Of a stretch of 64,000 nucleotides of DNA, positions 34,798 to 46,779 are shown piece by piece. The notes beneath the pieces were generated by a model that was not told the origin of the DNA, did not search any database, and saw only the letters and a list, made by a program, of their open reading frames with translations. The DNA lies in NCBI GenBank assembly GCA_004352715.1, contig SCFE01000070.1:520749-584748 (forward strand). Reading direction: 5' to 3'. The translations under genes were made by a program, and so were the position numbers. The DNA comes from Hofstenia miamia. Its lineage: Eukaryota > Xenacoelomorpha > Acoela. The first letter of the stretch is position 1. Each line of letters starts with the position of its first letter.

Positions 34798-35014
34798 TTG
34801 TACAATCAAATGGATCTTTAACAATACTTCTTTCTTCATTAAACAATTTCAAGCCAGCTTGTGAATTATTTTCCTGCCATAAATACAATGTAAATATTTA
34901 TAAATGTTTATATCTACATGCATGGACCAATCAAATTAAAATAAAAGCGGCAGTTAATATACACGCGTCTGGCATACTACTAAATTAAAATACTGCGTTG
35001 CTTATTACTCTCTT

Positions 35015-35056
<42 letters not shown>

Positions 35057-35268
35057 NNNNNNNNNNNNNNNNNNNNNNNNNNNNNNNNNNNNNNNNNNNN
35101 NNNNNNNNNNNNNNNNNNNNNNNNNNNNNNNNNNNNNNNNNNNNNNNNNNNNNNNNNNNNNNNNNNNNNNNNNNNNNNNNNNNNNNNNNNNNNNNNNNNN
35201 NNNNNNNNNNNNNNNNNNNNNNNNNNNNNNNNNNNNNNNNNNNTATATATATATATATATATATATAC

Positions 35269-36250
35269 CAGAGTTGGAATTAGGTTCGGATTAAGGTTGG
35301 GTCGGGCTTAGGGTTAGGGACTTGAGCCTAATGTTTTGTTGATATAAGTTGGCAGAGAATTTCAGTAATTGAATATATAGGAAATGATATGTTCTCTAAA
35401 TGATAAAAAGTACGATTGAAATCCTTAGAATAATTATTTGTGGCAATACTTAAATCACTAAATTAGTGGTGGCCGAGGAAGAACTTATGAAAAGTGACAT
35501 ATATGATACCTTGGCCATAAGGCATAGTACTCAGCAGATGGTTGCAATGTTTTAAGGGGGGTACTTCAAAAAATAGTATCTATTATTATAATGACTCTAA
35601 ATACCTATATTTTTTCACCTTCTTGCATTCAACCACCTGAGATTGCTTAGCGACTTGTTGCAAGCCTACATATAAAGAATCATAAACAAAATACAAACAT
35701 ATCATCTATGTCTACAATTTCATATTTTAAGGGATATATTGCTTGAATATGCAGGGAAGTACTTTTTCCTTTAAATATTACTTAAATTGTTGTAGCGAAA
35801 GAAATTAAGAACATTTTAAATGAAATTTGTGTAAAAACTTGTCAAAATCTTTTAAGGCCTGTCTTAATCGGCCCGATTAAATCGTGTAGTTAAAACGCAG
35901 CTCCAACTTTGTCACCCGATTTGTCAGGAATTTGTAGAATGAAAAACTTGTTCCTTCTTAACTATACGATTTAATAGGCCTGATTAATTTGTATGAATGT
36001 TTAATTTTCTATCAAAATGCAATTTTTGAATTATTAAAGATAGTTCAAACGTTTCTTACTCTTCTATTAAGTTCTGCAGATTGCGAGCAAAGCTTTTCAA
36101 TATTAGGAATAATTAATCTATAATAATTTGAGACATGGCCTTCAATACAAAGCTTTCAACATTAGTTGCCTTGCAATGAATCAATTGAGAACAGAAAATC
36201 ATAAAAATGAAGCTTAAAATGTTTTTGTAACAATCAAAGCAATCGGCATA
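35269..36250 (+). mobile_element. hAT-type element copy with transposase remnant
   Basis: Starts with CAGAGTTGGAATTAGG immediately after (TA)n. Segments at about 35580-35790 (ATGACTCTAAATACC, AAGGGATATATTGCT, GGGAAGTACTTTTTCC) match the copy at 60752-62239. Near 36065-36220 SSADCEQSFSILGII then LRHGLQYKAFNISCLAMNQL resembles the C-terminal dimerisation domain of hAT transposases, split by a frameshift. The right terminus was not found. Confidence 0.6.
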
Positions 36251-36425
36251 TTATAGCAACAGGCTTTTTTCCTAATTCTCCTGGAAATTTTTCAATATAT
36301 TTAATGGTTTCCCCAAGTAAATTTATAGGCGCTTATAGCTCACGAACTAATGAAGATATATAAAATGTCGAACCCCCATACGATAGAAAATGGTTTCGTT
36401 TTCCTTCTTTGAAATTCACGGTTAC

Positions 36426-36512
36426 CTGCCTCAGTCCCGTCCATGTGCCACTTTGTGCGAAGTCAGAGGATCCAGCGGTGCAGCTGAACCGATTCACACA
36501 GCTTTGCTTCAG
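36426..36512 (-). other. Candidate short minus-strand exon
   Basis: Bounded by TTTTGCTCTCTGAAG (acceptor-like) and CAG-GTAACC (donor). Open frame QSCVNRFSCTAGSSDFAQSG plus TWTGLRQ. GC content is clearly above its surroundings. It may be a fragment of a gene or transposon on the opposite strand of the receptor intron. Weak. Confidence 0.2.
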
Positions 36513-39080
36513 AGAGCAAAATATTACAGAGTAGATGACATTCCTATGGACATTATGTAGATCACGACCACCTCATTATCTGAACACTAAGTATGGAAAA
36601 AATTGGAATATTTAAAAATATGGGATTTCTCTTTGAAAAAATCTTATTTCTATCGACCTCAAGAACAATTATAAGTTTTAACAATTATATTCATCATTGC
36701 ATGAGCGAGCTCAACCTCATAGATGTGTCCATGCAAAAGGCTTTCAGTGTTTCTTAACAAGTTTGGATAAACTTTTTCAAAAATATGAAGAGGTTGATTA
36801 GTTACTTAAAAGTACTTAACACTTGTAGAAATAATGTTGAGGCTAAATAGTGTTTCTTTCCTTGTGCTATAGTTATGGCGTTTCTTAGAGTTTATATGGA
36901 ATGCCTTGGAATATAAAGGCCAGGAAATCTAGGGAGGGGACTAACCTTTTCTTTTGAAATGATATGCATTCAAAAAGTTAAACACTAGGTAAATTGTTTT
37001 TAGTACCATTATTTGTGAGGAAATTGAATTTTCCCAAGTAATTTAAGCTAACTAAATATCAATAAAACATTTAGATGACAAGACGTCTTATACCACGAGT
37101 TAAAATGGTTTATAAGACGTTGAGGAGACGCCTAGAAGATGTTTATAAAACGTTTACAAAGCATTTAGGAGACCATGTTTACAGAAACATTAAGAATTAT
37201 AAATACATATTACTGCTAAGCAATTTTATAAACATTCAATACAAACCTGCTTTGGACAACATAGATAATGCTGGATACAGCTAATGAGCAGTCACAGAAA
37301 CGATCAATGATAAACATCATATTCTTGAAACTTTAATAAACAATAACGATAAAGTTTTTTTATTATGTAAATTTCATAGTTTGTATTCTTCAACGATGTC
37401 CTAATAATTTTGCATATAATAAATTTAAATTGAATATTTTTATTCTAATTAAATTTAAAAACAACTTTCAGAAGCATCGTTAAAAATATACTGTCAATAA
37501 ATTTTTTAATTTGTTTTCAAGTAATATTTACTTACTCCTAAAGCTTTGCATAAATTATTCTTATGATAACGTGAATATTTAAATATTAAACATCTAAATC
37601 CAGATTACACTGGTTCAATTTGGGGAATTCGTCAAGTGAATCTAGTTCAGATTGTTGGTGAAGTTGATTTCAATTGACGAATACACTATGGAAAGCTTCA
37701 CTTTACATTGTTACTTTTTGCGGATATGCGTCAAACGATATATTAAATAATAGTCTAACGCCATTCATTTACTTAACACAGAAATGGCCTTTTACAAAGT
37801 GACATTAATCTTCCATATCAATGTTTTTTTCTTGCAGCCTTGCTAGTGTGGCACCATATATAATTTTTGACGCTATTTTTAAAGTATATATATATATATA
37901 NNNNNNNNNNNNNNNNNNNNNNNNNNNNNNNNNNNNNNNNNNNNNNNNNNNNNNNNNNNNNNNNNNNNNNNNNNNNNNNNNNNNNNNNNNNNNNNNNNNN
38001 NNNNNNNNNNNNNNNNNNNNNNNNNNNNNNNNNNNNNNNNNNNNNNNNNNNNNNNNNNNNNNNNNNNNNNNNNNNNNNNNNNNNNNNNNNNNNNNNNNNN
38101 NNNNNNNNNNNNNNNNNNNNNNNNNNNNNNNNNNNNNNNNNNNNNNNNNNNNNNNNNNNNNNNNNNNNNNNNNNNNNNNNNNNNNNNNNNNNNNNNNNNN
38201 NTATATATATATATATATATATATAACACGTTAGTAATACAAATAGAACTGACTACTGAGTAATGACTGGCCGGTACTTAAGCCGGGCTTCATGACAAAT
38301 ATATATTTTCATATTTGGCACAATTATGAAAATTCAAAACATTACAGTTAAGATCGATTGGCCAAAGTGCGCAACATCCAACTCTTAACATAGCATGAAA
38401 AATGAAATAAAATTGAATATTTTCTTAGTAAAATGAAATAATATCGTTAAATTTTCCATGGACTCCAAAAATAACAAAATTTTTATTTTCGTAGTCCGCG
38501 ACTGTAAAAAGTAAAATAACTACCATTACATATCGAAAACGAAAGTAAATTTTGCACTAACAAGCAATTTTGGTTTGTAAATTTTTGTCGTCAAAGGTAT
38601 GTTAAGTGCTTTATATTTGAATATTGTGTATAGTTTTTCAAAAAAGTTATCACTTTTGTACCTGTAAGAAAGCTGTATGTGCAGAGTAAATGCATTGTTG
38701 GGTTGTGTTGGATATTGTATCTAGTGAAAGATAGATTACGCGGGTGGGAGTTGTCTATGTCCATAATTGTATATGATGCATTGGCAAAACTAAATGAATG
38801 AATAATGCATTGAAAATTCAAAGATGGTATATTTATATATATATATATAGAGTAGTTACAAAATTACTTGAAACGATTAATTATTTTTTGGAAATTGATT
38901 AATTTAAATTGCAATTACTAAATATTTAGTTATTTTTTATTTTTTGTTTGTTTGCATTTTAATCTGCACTATCATTATTAGATACATGAGTTGTGCTTAT
39001 TTACAACATTTTATTCATTAATGTAAATAGATATGCAATTTTCTAAAAAAACTTTATTTGTATCAAGTATTTTCCTATGC

Positions 39081-39116
<36 letters not shown>

Positions 39117-39623
39117 NNNNNNNNNNNNNNNNNNNNNNNNNNNNNNNNNNNNNNNNNNNNNNNNNNNNNNNNNNNNNNNNNNNNNNNNNNNNNNNNNNNN
39201 NNNNNNNNNNNNNNNNNNNNNNNNNNNNNNNNNNNNNNNNNNNNNNNNNNNNNNNNNNNNNNNNNNNNNNNNNNNNNNNNNNNNNNNNNNNNNNNNNNNN
39301 NNNNNNNNNNNNNNNNNNNNNNNNNNNNNNNNNNNNNNNNNNNNNNNNNNNNNNNNNNNNNNNNNNNNNNNNNNNNNNNNNNNNNNNNNNNNNNNNNNNN
39401 NNNNNNNNNNNNNNNNNNNNNNNNNNNNNNNNNNNNNNNNNNNNNNNNNNNNNNNNNNNNNNNNNNNNNNNNNNNNNNNNNNNNNNNNNNNNNNNNNNNN
39501 NNNNNNNNNNNNNNNNNNNNNNNNNNNNNNNNNNNNNNNNNNNNNNNNNNNNNNNNNNNNNNNNNNNNNNNNNNNNNNNNTATATATATATTAAAATTTT
39601 TTTATTAAACGATAAATATTTAG

Positions 39624-39780
39624 TTTGGATTATTATGAATTAAGTGATTTTGAAAGATACATTGTTCGAGTATCGGAATCATTATTCATTGCAATCAGCA
39701 TCGTGAATCCATTTGTTTACTTGGTTCTTTTTAAAGGGAAGAAAATATTTACTCGCTTTCAAAGAAAACGACAGAAATGA
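39624..39780 (+). CDS. LDLa-module class A GPCR, exon 4 (TM7 and C-terminus)
   Basis: Acceptor TATTTAG at 39617-39623. The exon encodes YYELSDFERYIVRVSESLF, then AISIVNPFVYLVLFKG, where NPFVY (39706-39720) is the NPxxY motif of TM7. A short basic tail (KKIFTRFQRKRQK) and TGA at 39778-39780 follow. This supplies exactly what exon 3 lacks. It starts only 43 bp after the end of an N gap and (TA)n, so it is easy to miss. A GPCR fragment of a separate gene is unlikely given matching phase, strand and missing-part logic. Confidence 0.75.
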
Positions 39781-39973
39781 TGAGCACTGCGAAATTAGAA
39801 TTTTCCTTATCTCTCATTTAATGTGTCTCTCTACCCTCAACCCCCTATACTATTTTAGTGTTCCGCACGTATTGAGACGATTTACAAAACATTATTTGTA
39901 TGTCAATTAACAGAATATATTATCACATTTTTGCTATAATATTATAAAGTCTATTTATTTATAGCTTTCACAG

Positions 39974-40366
39974 TAGAGATGCGCGTGGTAGACATATTTG
40001 TAAAATTTACCGCACTGCAGCATCGTATTGCCATCACCTACCGGTGCAGAAATACGAAACTCAGCACAGGATACCGTACTAGATTGAAAGTTACATCGGT
40101 TACCGCAAAATCCTTATTAATGAACTAAGCAACTTTAATGTTTATAAAGTTTTACTGCTAGACATTTTTTCATCTAAATTACAAATTCTATTAATATTTA
40201 TCATTGATATTTTTGAGAAAATAGTTTATAGTGGTATTTTTATTATTATTTTTTCGCCAAACTCGCTACGTACTTTTTTGAACGGCAGTGCCACTGCATG
40301 TTTTGTCCCCCGCGATTGAACCGCAATGACCGTTTTTCTAATGCTACCGCACCGCGCACATCTCTA
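39974..40366. mobile_element. hAT-type MITE (TAGAGATG ends)
   Basis: Left end TAGAGATGCGCGTGGTAG and right end complement TAGAGATGTGCGCGGTGC. Flanking octamers TTTCACAG and TTTCAATG agree at 6 of 8 positions. CpG-rich, non-coding, 393 bp. Confidence 0.6.
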
Positions 40367-40369
40367 TTT

Positions 40370-41750
40370 CAATGCTTGGTTCATCAATACACATTTTTAT
40401 AAGTAAAAGTAATTCACAAATAGCAAACATCATTGAATTGTTCTATGTGGCGAGCCGAAAGTATTCAAAAGTAAAATGAGTCGAGCCGAGATGAAAGATT
40501 TGGGCTCGTCGACAAATCTAGCAAGCATTTTCAGAGAACTTAGAAGGAAAATAATGGGAATTCATTTGAAAACTAAAACCAACAAATGGAAACTTATTAA
40601 AACCTTAAAACTTTCCAAAAAGGACAATTTATCAGTTTCTTATAACTATAAATTGCGTGAATAGACATGCCATCTAGCAAAAAAATAATAAAATTACTTT
40701 TGGTACTTGCAACAAATATGTGATTCAATATTCAGTGGGTAAATCATTAGCAAACCACAATTATTTACAAGACATGTAAAATAACAATAATGATAGTTTA
40801 TTTTTAAACCTTTGTGCAATACAAAAAAGTATAATAATACTTATTTAGGTTTAAAGTAAATTGTTTTCTATAAATCCATTTAGTTGTAAATTGATATTAC
40901 TTAGTTACAGACTATATTCTTTGAATATCCAAATAAGTTCCTTTCTGTGGTAATAGTTTTAATATAATTTTTTCTTAATTTCTTTAAAATTCGATTCTTC
41001 TTTAATTTCAGGTGATAATTTGTTCTATAGATCTATACATTAATTGATAAAACAGTTCTTCATGATTGTTTTTCTAAATTTAAATTTTAAATTTTGATCT
41101 ATTTTTGAAAAATATTTGTAATGATTTTAGTTTTTGTAAATAGTCTAATGAAAAAAGATTTTAAATTCTTCTGGTATTTTTTGTTTCTTTTTCACATATA
41201 ATAGCTAACTCGACTTCAACATTCTTTCTATCTTATTTTTTGATCGCCTAGATAAGTTTGTCAGCAGACATGATGAATATAAATACTGAGGCAGATTATA
41301 CGATTTCAATACCCTTATTTTCTATTTAATTGTTATAAAGCTTTGTAATTTATTTTATTAATATGTTTCTTAAATATTAAATTATTATCATAAATAATTC
41401 CTAGGTATACAATTTCAAATGTAGTGTAAAAATTAGTGCTCGAAGTTATGCCGAAAAAGCTGAAACTATGGTTTTCACTTACAATCAAATCCAAACCGAA
41501 AAAAAAGCAAAACCGAGTTTTGCGGTTTTCAGCCAAAGCAGTGGCCTATAACGTTTTTTCCAAGATACGATGCAGTTCTCTTGAAGCAATCAAAATCTTC
41601 TTGCAAAATAAAACTTTACTTTTTCCATCTTCATTACTGAATGGAAATATGAATGTATTCTTCAGACATTAAAACATACAAAATAGGTGTTAAAACAGTT
41701 GAAAAGACAAACTAATTTCTTGCATTTATTTTAAAACTGTCTTGTTATTC
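40370..41750. other. Intergenic DNA with partial hAT-like ends
   Basis: At 40448-40530 GGCGAGCCGAAAGTATTCAA and GGGCTCGTCGACAAATC resemble the right part of the element at 53804-54173 (GCCGAAAGTACTCAAAAGTA, CGGTTCGTTGACAACTG). Nothing else recognised. Confidence 0.45.
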
Positions 41751-41755
41751 ACTAA

Positions 41756-42500
41756 ATGTATGTATATTTAACATGCTCTAGAAGCAATAGTAAATTGCAG
41801 TTTTCTAAGCAGAAGACAAATTATGACAGCAAAGGTGATGAGCTACACTGTAGCAAATGCTTTAGATTTCCACAAATAGATTATAAACTAGGCCTTGAAA
41901 TAATGTATTGCAAAAAAATGCACTCCAAAGTAAGCTAACATTTAATGTAATTAATTAACCAAATCAAAGAATTTGTTATCTTTCATATCTCCATGCTTTT
42001 TGAAACATTTACCTTTATTGAAATCCAAAAAAAAATTTAAGCTACATCAGGGTCTTTGTGAAAACTCAATTGTAACTAAATTTAATTGCTCACAGATAAA
42101 ATTAAGAAACTGTCTTTGGTTCAGTTTTAGAGATTTTTTAAATACCATAACAGATTGAAATTAGATTATATCTGAAACTGCTGCAAAATGTTTAAAACTT
42201 CGAAAATTTTTGAAATACATAGGATAGTTTCTAAAATTTGATTCGAGAAGTAAGTGTCTATCGCATTTCAATTACATGTTATAAAAAATTTGCAAACACT
42301 GTTGCAACATAACAATGCACGAGATAAACTAACCACATTTTCTGCCGATATTAAAAGTTTAAGTATCACAAGCTTGTTATTTAAAATGTTCAAACAACTC
42401 TGAAATGCTGTAAAAATCTTCCCCATCCATAAAAATTTGAATAACATCTTCCAAATTTCCCTGACCTTCTTCATGTTGAGATTTTGAAAAGGTAACATTA
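41756..42500. repeat. Low-copy repeat, copy 1
   Basis: Segments at 41910-42050 and 42050-42450 recur at 44345-44475 and 46790-47150. Shared plus-strand reading includes GLCENSIVTKFN and FSFRDFLNTIT here against LNLQDFFNTIT in the 46.8-kb copy, so the repeat was probably once coding. A CxxC-containing short ORF (ELHCSKCFRFPQIDY) precedes it at 41756. The family is not recognised. Confidence 0.4.
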
Positions 42501-43239
42501 TACATAATAATACCTCTATTTCATTCTCTAAACTACTAATCAAATGATAAAAATATGTTTTTTGCAATCTCTGCATACTGAATGATGCACAAGAATTTGA
42601 AAAAATGTTACAGTTTATAATTTGTCCAATTTTTAAAAAAAGCCATAAACTATTTATAGTATGAGAAATAATTGTTATCAAATGATATTTTACACCAAGA
42701 TTACATTAATAAGTTTACTATTAATAATAATTTACCTGGTAGTAGGACTTTCTATAGGTACATTGAATGTAAAATAGGCTGGCAAGCATTTTGTAACAGA
42801 CATTTTTTCTTGAAAGTTTCCCTAGTCAAAGTGGTATACATTGCTTGGAAAGCATAACATCATCACTTGCAATTGCTTACCATATATTATATCACAAATC
42901 AGTTATCCATATATTTATGAGCATTGTATCATAACATGGAAAGCTTGGCAAGCATTACACAATTACAAACTCTTGAATTAATTTCACGTTTCATCACCAT
43001 AACAAAACTGGGCTTAAGCAATGGAAATGTAAATAATTTGTGTTGTTTAATTTTGAATGTGCAATTGTCACAAATGCCAGCTATATAGGTTTACAAATAA
43101 CAATTGTTTAAAAGAATCATCACTCACCAATGAAATTGCACTTATTGTTATTCCATTCATTGTTATTGATAAGCTAGTTAATGAGATTGTGTAAATACAA
43201 TTTTTTCAAGTTGCAAACCACTGTTACATAAAAAACTGC

Positions 43240-44190
43240 CAATTCACCACTACCAGTGAAGGACTGTAAATACCACTTCGGACCATGCCATCATTCCTTT
43301 AGGATTAACCAAAGAACTAGTGGTGTGCGGGCCGGTCCAATGCTTGCTGGCGGCCCGTAGCACGCGGGTTCGAGCGGGATAAAACTTTAAAGGGCGGGCC
43401 ATGGGCTGGCATAGAGAAAAAAAGATAAAAAGATTGTAAGTCTATTCTGTTTGCTATATCTCAAAACACAATGTCTCTGCTTACAATTCTGTTTCCTATA
43501 TCTCAAATTACAACTTCACTATATCTCAAATCTACCACAGGTAAATTTATCAGCGGAGTGAACAGCTGATAGTAATGTTTTTATTGGATCTGGAGTAACT
43601 ACGGCTAGATAATGAAATCACGTGATTAATGTGCAAGTGCGTTGGACGATGTGATTAATGTGCAATGCATCTGTTGGCATGTAATATGCATGTGATTTAT
43701 TGTTTGTTCATTTGCGGGCCACGAGCGGGCTCAGTGTTGAACAGCGGGCCCTAGGCTGGGAAAATCGGTGGTCCGCACATTACTACAAAGAACTCCTACT
43801 ATGAGATATTTATGTCAACAGGGCATTCCTGGATAAATTGCGAACCGCACGAGAGCAGTGGATGAAAGAAGGTGAGCACACATTTACCAAGACAGGCAGC
43901 AACGACGGGTTAGTTATGCCGCTATCGTAAATGGATCGTCGATACCAGAGCTAAAGTATCGGCCTCAACTGTCATCCGAGCTTTTGTCAAGGCCGGAATA
44001 ATCAATATACAGCCTAGCAACAGCGATGAGACTGAATCTGATGATGATGATGAGGAGTATCATGTCTTGCTTGATGCTACTATTCCGAGACAAAAGACTA
44101 ATAATTTGATGGATTTGTGGAAACGGAATGATGGCAAAGTGAAAGTACTTTTTTGTGTAATATTGGTTCTTATTATTATGGTACGGTAAT
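43240..44190 (+). pseudogene. pogo/Tigger-type transposase relic, split by an hAT element
   Basis: C-terminal part of a DDE_1-type transposase. Before the insertion DHAIIPLGLTKE (about 43280-43317) corresponds to the IIPGGLTS region. After it, DIYVNRAFLDKLR (about 43806) corresponds to LQPLDVxxNKPFKDxLR. Then EQWMKEGEHTFTK, KWIVDTRAKVSASTVIRAFV, KAGII, and an acidic tail SDETESDDDDEE near 44020-44060. A stop at the LQP position and a frameshift near 43905 show decay. The catalytic domain upstream is not recognisable. Target of the hAT insertion at 43318-43785. Confidence 0.65.
43318..43785. mobile_element. hAT-type non-autonomous element with perfect 8-bp duplication
   Basis: Inverted ends TAGTGGTGTGCGGGCC and TAGTAATGTGCGGACC (complement of right end). 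The octamer CAAAGAAC occurs exactly at both flanks (43310-43317 and 43786-43793). 468 bp, GC-rich compared with the surroundings, no ORF. The element at 54306-54663 has related ends. Confidence 0.88.
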
Positions 44191-44759
44191 GATTTGAATA
44201 TACTCTGATTTATCCGATTATTTTGTTTTGCTTTTTGCGCCTTATAGTCCTGTGCCTCTCATACATAAAAATAAATCCGTTCACCAATACTGCGACTTAT
44301 AGTTCCGTGAGCCTGACAGTCTGAAAAATACTGTAATTTGAAAGAAAATGCATTCTGAAGTAGGCTATCATTTGATGTAGCAAGTCGCCTTAATTAAGCA
44401 AATCAAAGAATTAAATATCTTGCACATCTCCATACTTTTTGAAACATTTTTTTTCTTTGAAAATCTTAAAAACTTCAACCAAATAAAATTAACTCATGAA
44501 TGATAAAGAATCATATACATTGAACATAGAGTCACAATGAAGTGCAATAAATCACAATTTCCATTAATTATATAACAATTTATGTTTCAATGTTCTTAAT
44601 AAATCGCTTTTTTCTGGAATCCACAGAAATAGCTGTTTAGTAAAATTAAATTTTTTTCTGAAATTTTGTGGAATCCCACGAAAATAATTGACTAACGAAA
44701 TGAATTACTTTTAGAAATTTTGTGTAATTATAGATGTGCAAGTAAAACAATCAAATCAA

Positions 44760-45200
44760 CTTCTTTTAACTTTCAAAATTTTCTACATAATAAGCCAAGT
44801 GTCCCAACGGGACAATACGGGTTCAAGGGGAGAAGGAATTTCAGTATCTGTAAATGTACTTTTTCTGCTAGAATTTTTTATAGTAGCAGATTTCATTGTT
44901 GCAAGCAAAGTATCGACATCAGAAAAACTGGCTCTGATATGTTTGCTGCTTTGTGGAGCAAATTTAGCAAGCGGGTTCTTTGGAGGATTTTTAGCATAAA
45001 TATTTTAGGGAACGCCCTGCAGAAAGCATGTATGCTGCCGCATCACTGACAAAAATAAAGAAAATTAGGTTGGTACTTTTTGCCAAGAATGATATACTTA
45101 AAACCGACAATGCAAATTTATTTAAAAAAAATTTTTTAAATAGACAAGAAAAAGACATTATTTTGAATAAAAGAAATAGGGACATAAAAATCAGCATTTA
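44760..45200 (-). pseudogene. hAT-related transposase fragment (CGGBP1-like group)
   Basis: Minus strand. FVSDAAAYMLSAGRSL near 45040 matches the TDAAPYMxxAxxxL block of the hAT-derived group that includes CGGBP1-like proteins. After a frameshift, SSKHIRASFSDVDTLLATMK, then PSPLEPVLSRWDTWL near 44810, match the VDxLxxxxK and PxPPxPVxTRWGTWL blocks of the same group. Stops and frameshifts make it non-functional. The plus-strand ORF here (44720-45049) is a shadow. Confidence 0.55.
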
Positions 45201-45951
45201 TAATCCAAAGTATATTATTAAATAAAATTTATATGAGGGCTGAATGCTTAATTCTACAAGTGACAAAATTAATATAATTAATATAAGTAATAAATAACAA
45301 TTGTATTTGAAAACTGTGAACGTGGTTATAGGCCTATTGGGGAAGAATCCATGCAAAAAATTTCCAACACATCTAGTCAGCGCCTATGTGGCAATGTACA
45401 ATAGCTGTTTATTATGCACATTTTTAAATATAGGTTCTTTGCAAATACTTGAATTATGGTATATACTATATAGTACAATCTATAAATACAAAGAAAAATA
45501 GAAAATCACTTAAACTTAAGAAGAAGGATGCGTTTATTTTAGGAGCAGTTATGTAACAATAGCAGAATGTGTTATTCTACAGATTATTAAATAACAGCAT
45601 ATACCAATCAGTCGAAGCTCTTCTAAAAATAAGGTGTTACTAAAAAGACATATTATTGCGAAAATGATTCATCACCAATTCAATTACAATGGCATAAATA
45701 AAATTCACAAATGCTTGCCCTAATGCTATTAATTCACACACATATTTTAATCATTTCAGAAAAAAAATATTTTCATTACCTCAATAAAGGCCTTTGAAGA
45801 CTAAATCCACTTTGTAGGCGTATTGTTTAAGTTGATTAAATAATTCTATTAAGATTCATAGTTTTTAATTATTATCAGATATACTTACTATTTACTTCCT
45901 AAAGTCCATCACCTGCTGATTCTGATTGGCTAATAAATTTAATTATGCAAA

Positions 45952-46150
45952 TTGGGTTTTCTTAGTTACAAGCAATTTGCATTGTCTGTTTTAAGAAAGT
46001 GTTTGTTGGTTCTAAGTATATCATTGTTTGCAAAAAGTACCAACCAGAAAATTATATCGGATCGGGATACTTCTAATTGTTGCAACCAATCAGATTTACT
46101 GAATTCAATTATTGAATTCTGTATATTGCATTTTGAAGCTAACTTATTTC
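45952..46150 (+). repeat. Inverted partial copy of the 45.1-kb hAT fragment
   Basis: ATTTGCATTGTCTGTTTTAAG and CTAAGTATATCATTGTTTGC plus AAAAAGTACCAA on the plus strand match the complement of 45059-45120. Thus two oppositely oriented fragments lie about 0.9 kb apart. Confidence 0.6.
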
Positions 46151-46387
46151 TAAGTTCTTTTATCTGGCTATCTGAATTTTATTTCGCCCCTTTGAAAAAA
46201 TTCCGCAGACTTTGCCCACATCGCCATTTCCGCACTTTGGGTTGCCCTAGCTATGATTCACACATGGATCTCTTTTGCACTAACAGGATGAGATGCAAGA
46301 ATTCTATTTATCACAAGATGGCCAAAAGTTCACATTTGCAAAATCGATTTTCATTGTATTTAGAAGACATATTTAAGTCAATTTATA

Positions 46388-46765
46388 CTATGCATATACA
46401 AAATTTATCAAAAACGTCAAAAAATTATTTTTTGGTACATCTTTAAATTTACCAGAAACACTAGACAACATAAATGCCAGAAGAGCTTTAGCAATCATTT
46501 CATCTGAAGTAATTCCATGGCATTTTCCAGCTATAAATTGACAGAATTTATCAGTATGACTTTCATCACGGAGAATTACCACTGTTCTTTCTTTAGCACT
46601 TAAATTTTCAAAAAGCTTAGACAAATGTAAAATGGCATCAGCATCTCTAATGAGCCTAGTGACACGATTTAGCCAAGTTATTGAAGGTAAAAACAAAATT
46701 GCTTTCTGGCTAATAATTCGAATGCATTTCTGATACAAATCTATTAACTCATATGAAAATCCCAA
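46388..46765 (-). CDS. Unrecognised 125-codon ORF
   Basis: Open frame with a protein-like composition: SITWLNRVTRLIRDADAILH, SKLFENLSAKERTVVILRDE, KFCQFIAGKCHGITSDEM, then a short hydrophobic helix. No signal peptide and no known motif that I can name. It sits in a cluster of hAT-related fragments and low-copy repeats and ends just where such repeats begin, so it is more likely a transposon exon than a host gene. Confidence 0.25.
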   Translation of the reverse strand: MGFSYELIDLYQKCIRIISQKAILFLPSITWLNRVTRLIRDADAILHLSKLFENLSAKERTVVILRDESHTDKFCQFIAGKCHGITSDEMIAKALLAFMLSSVSGKFKDVPKNNFLTFLINFVYA

Positions 46766-46779
46766 AAATCCATGCTATG

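Larger units (their letters stand above)
33436..39623 (+). other. 6.2-kb receptor intron 3, transposon- and gap-rich
   Basis: Intron between TM6 and TM7. It holds (TA)n at 33586-33625, a minus-strand mariner relic, two hAT-type elements, and N gaps at 35057-35243, 37901-38201 and 39117-39580, each flanked by (TA)n (the first also by (CT)n). The stretches 36250-37860 and 38230-39060 show no gene. Confidence 0.6.

Noticed and set aside
37075-37284. Lys/Arg-rich ORF with repeated VYKT-like units
   Set aside because: It reflects a short imperfect repeat (GTTTATAARACGTT, about 33-36 bp apart); no family, no splice context.
44720-45049. Plus-strand ORF at 44.7-45.0 kb
   Set aside because: The minus strand carries recognisable hAT-related blocks (DAAAYM, PVLSRWDTWL); the plus ORF has no family resemblance.
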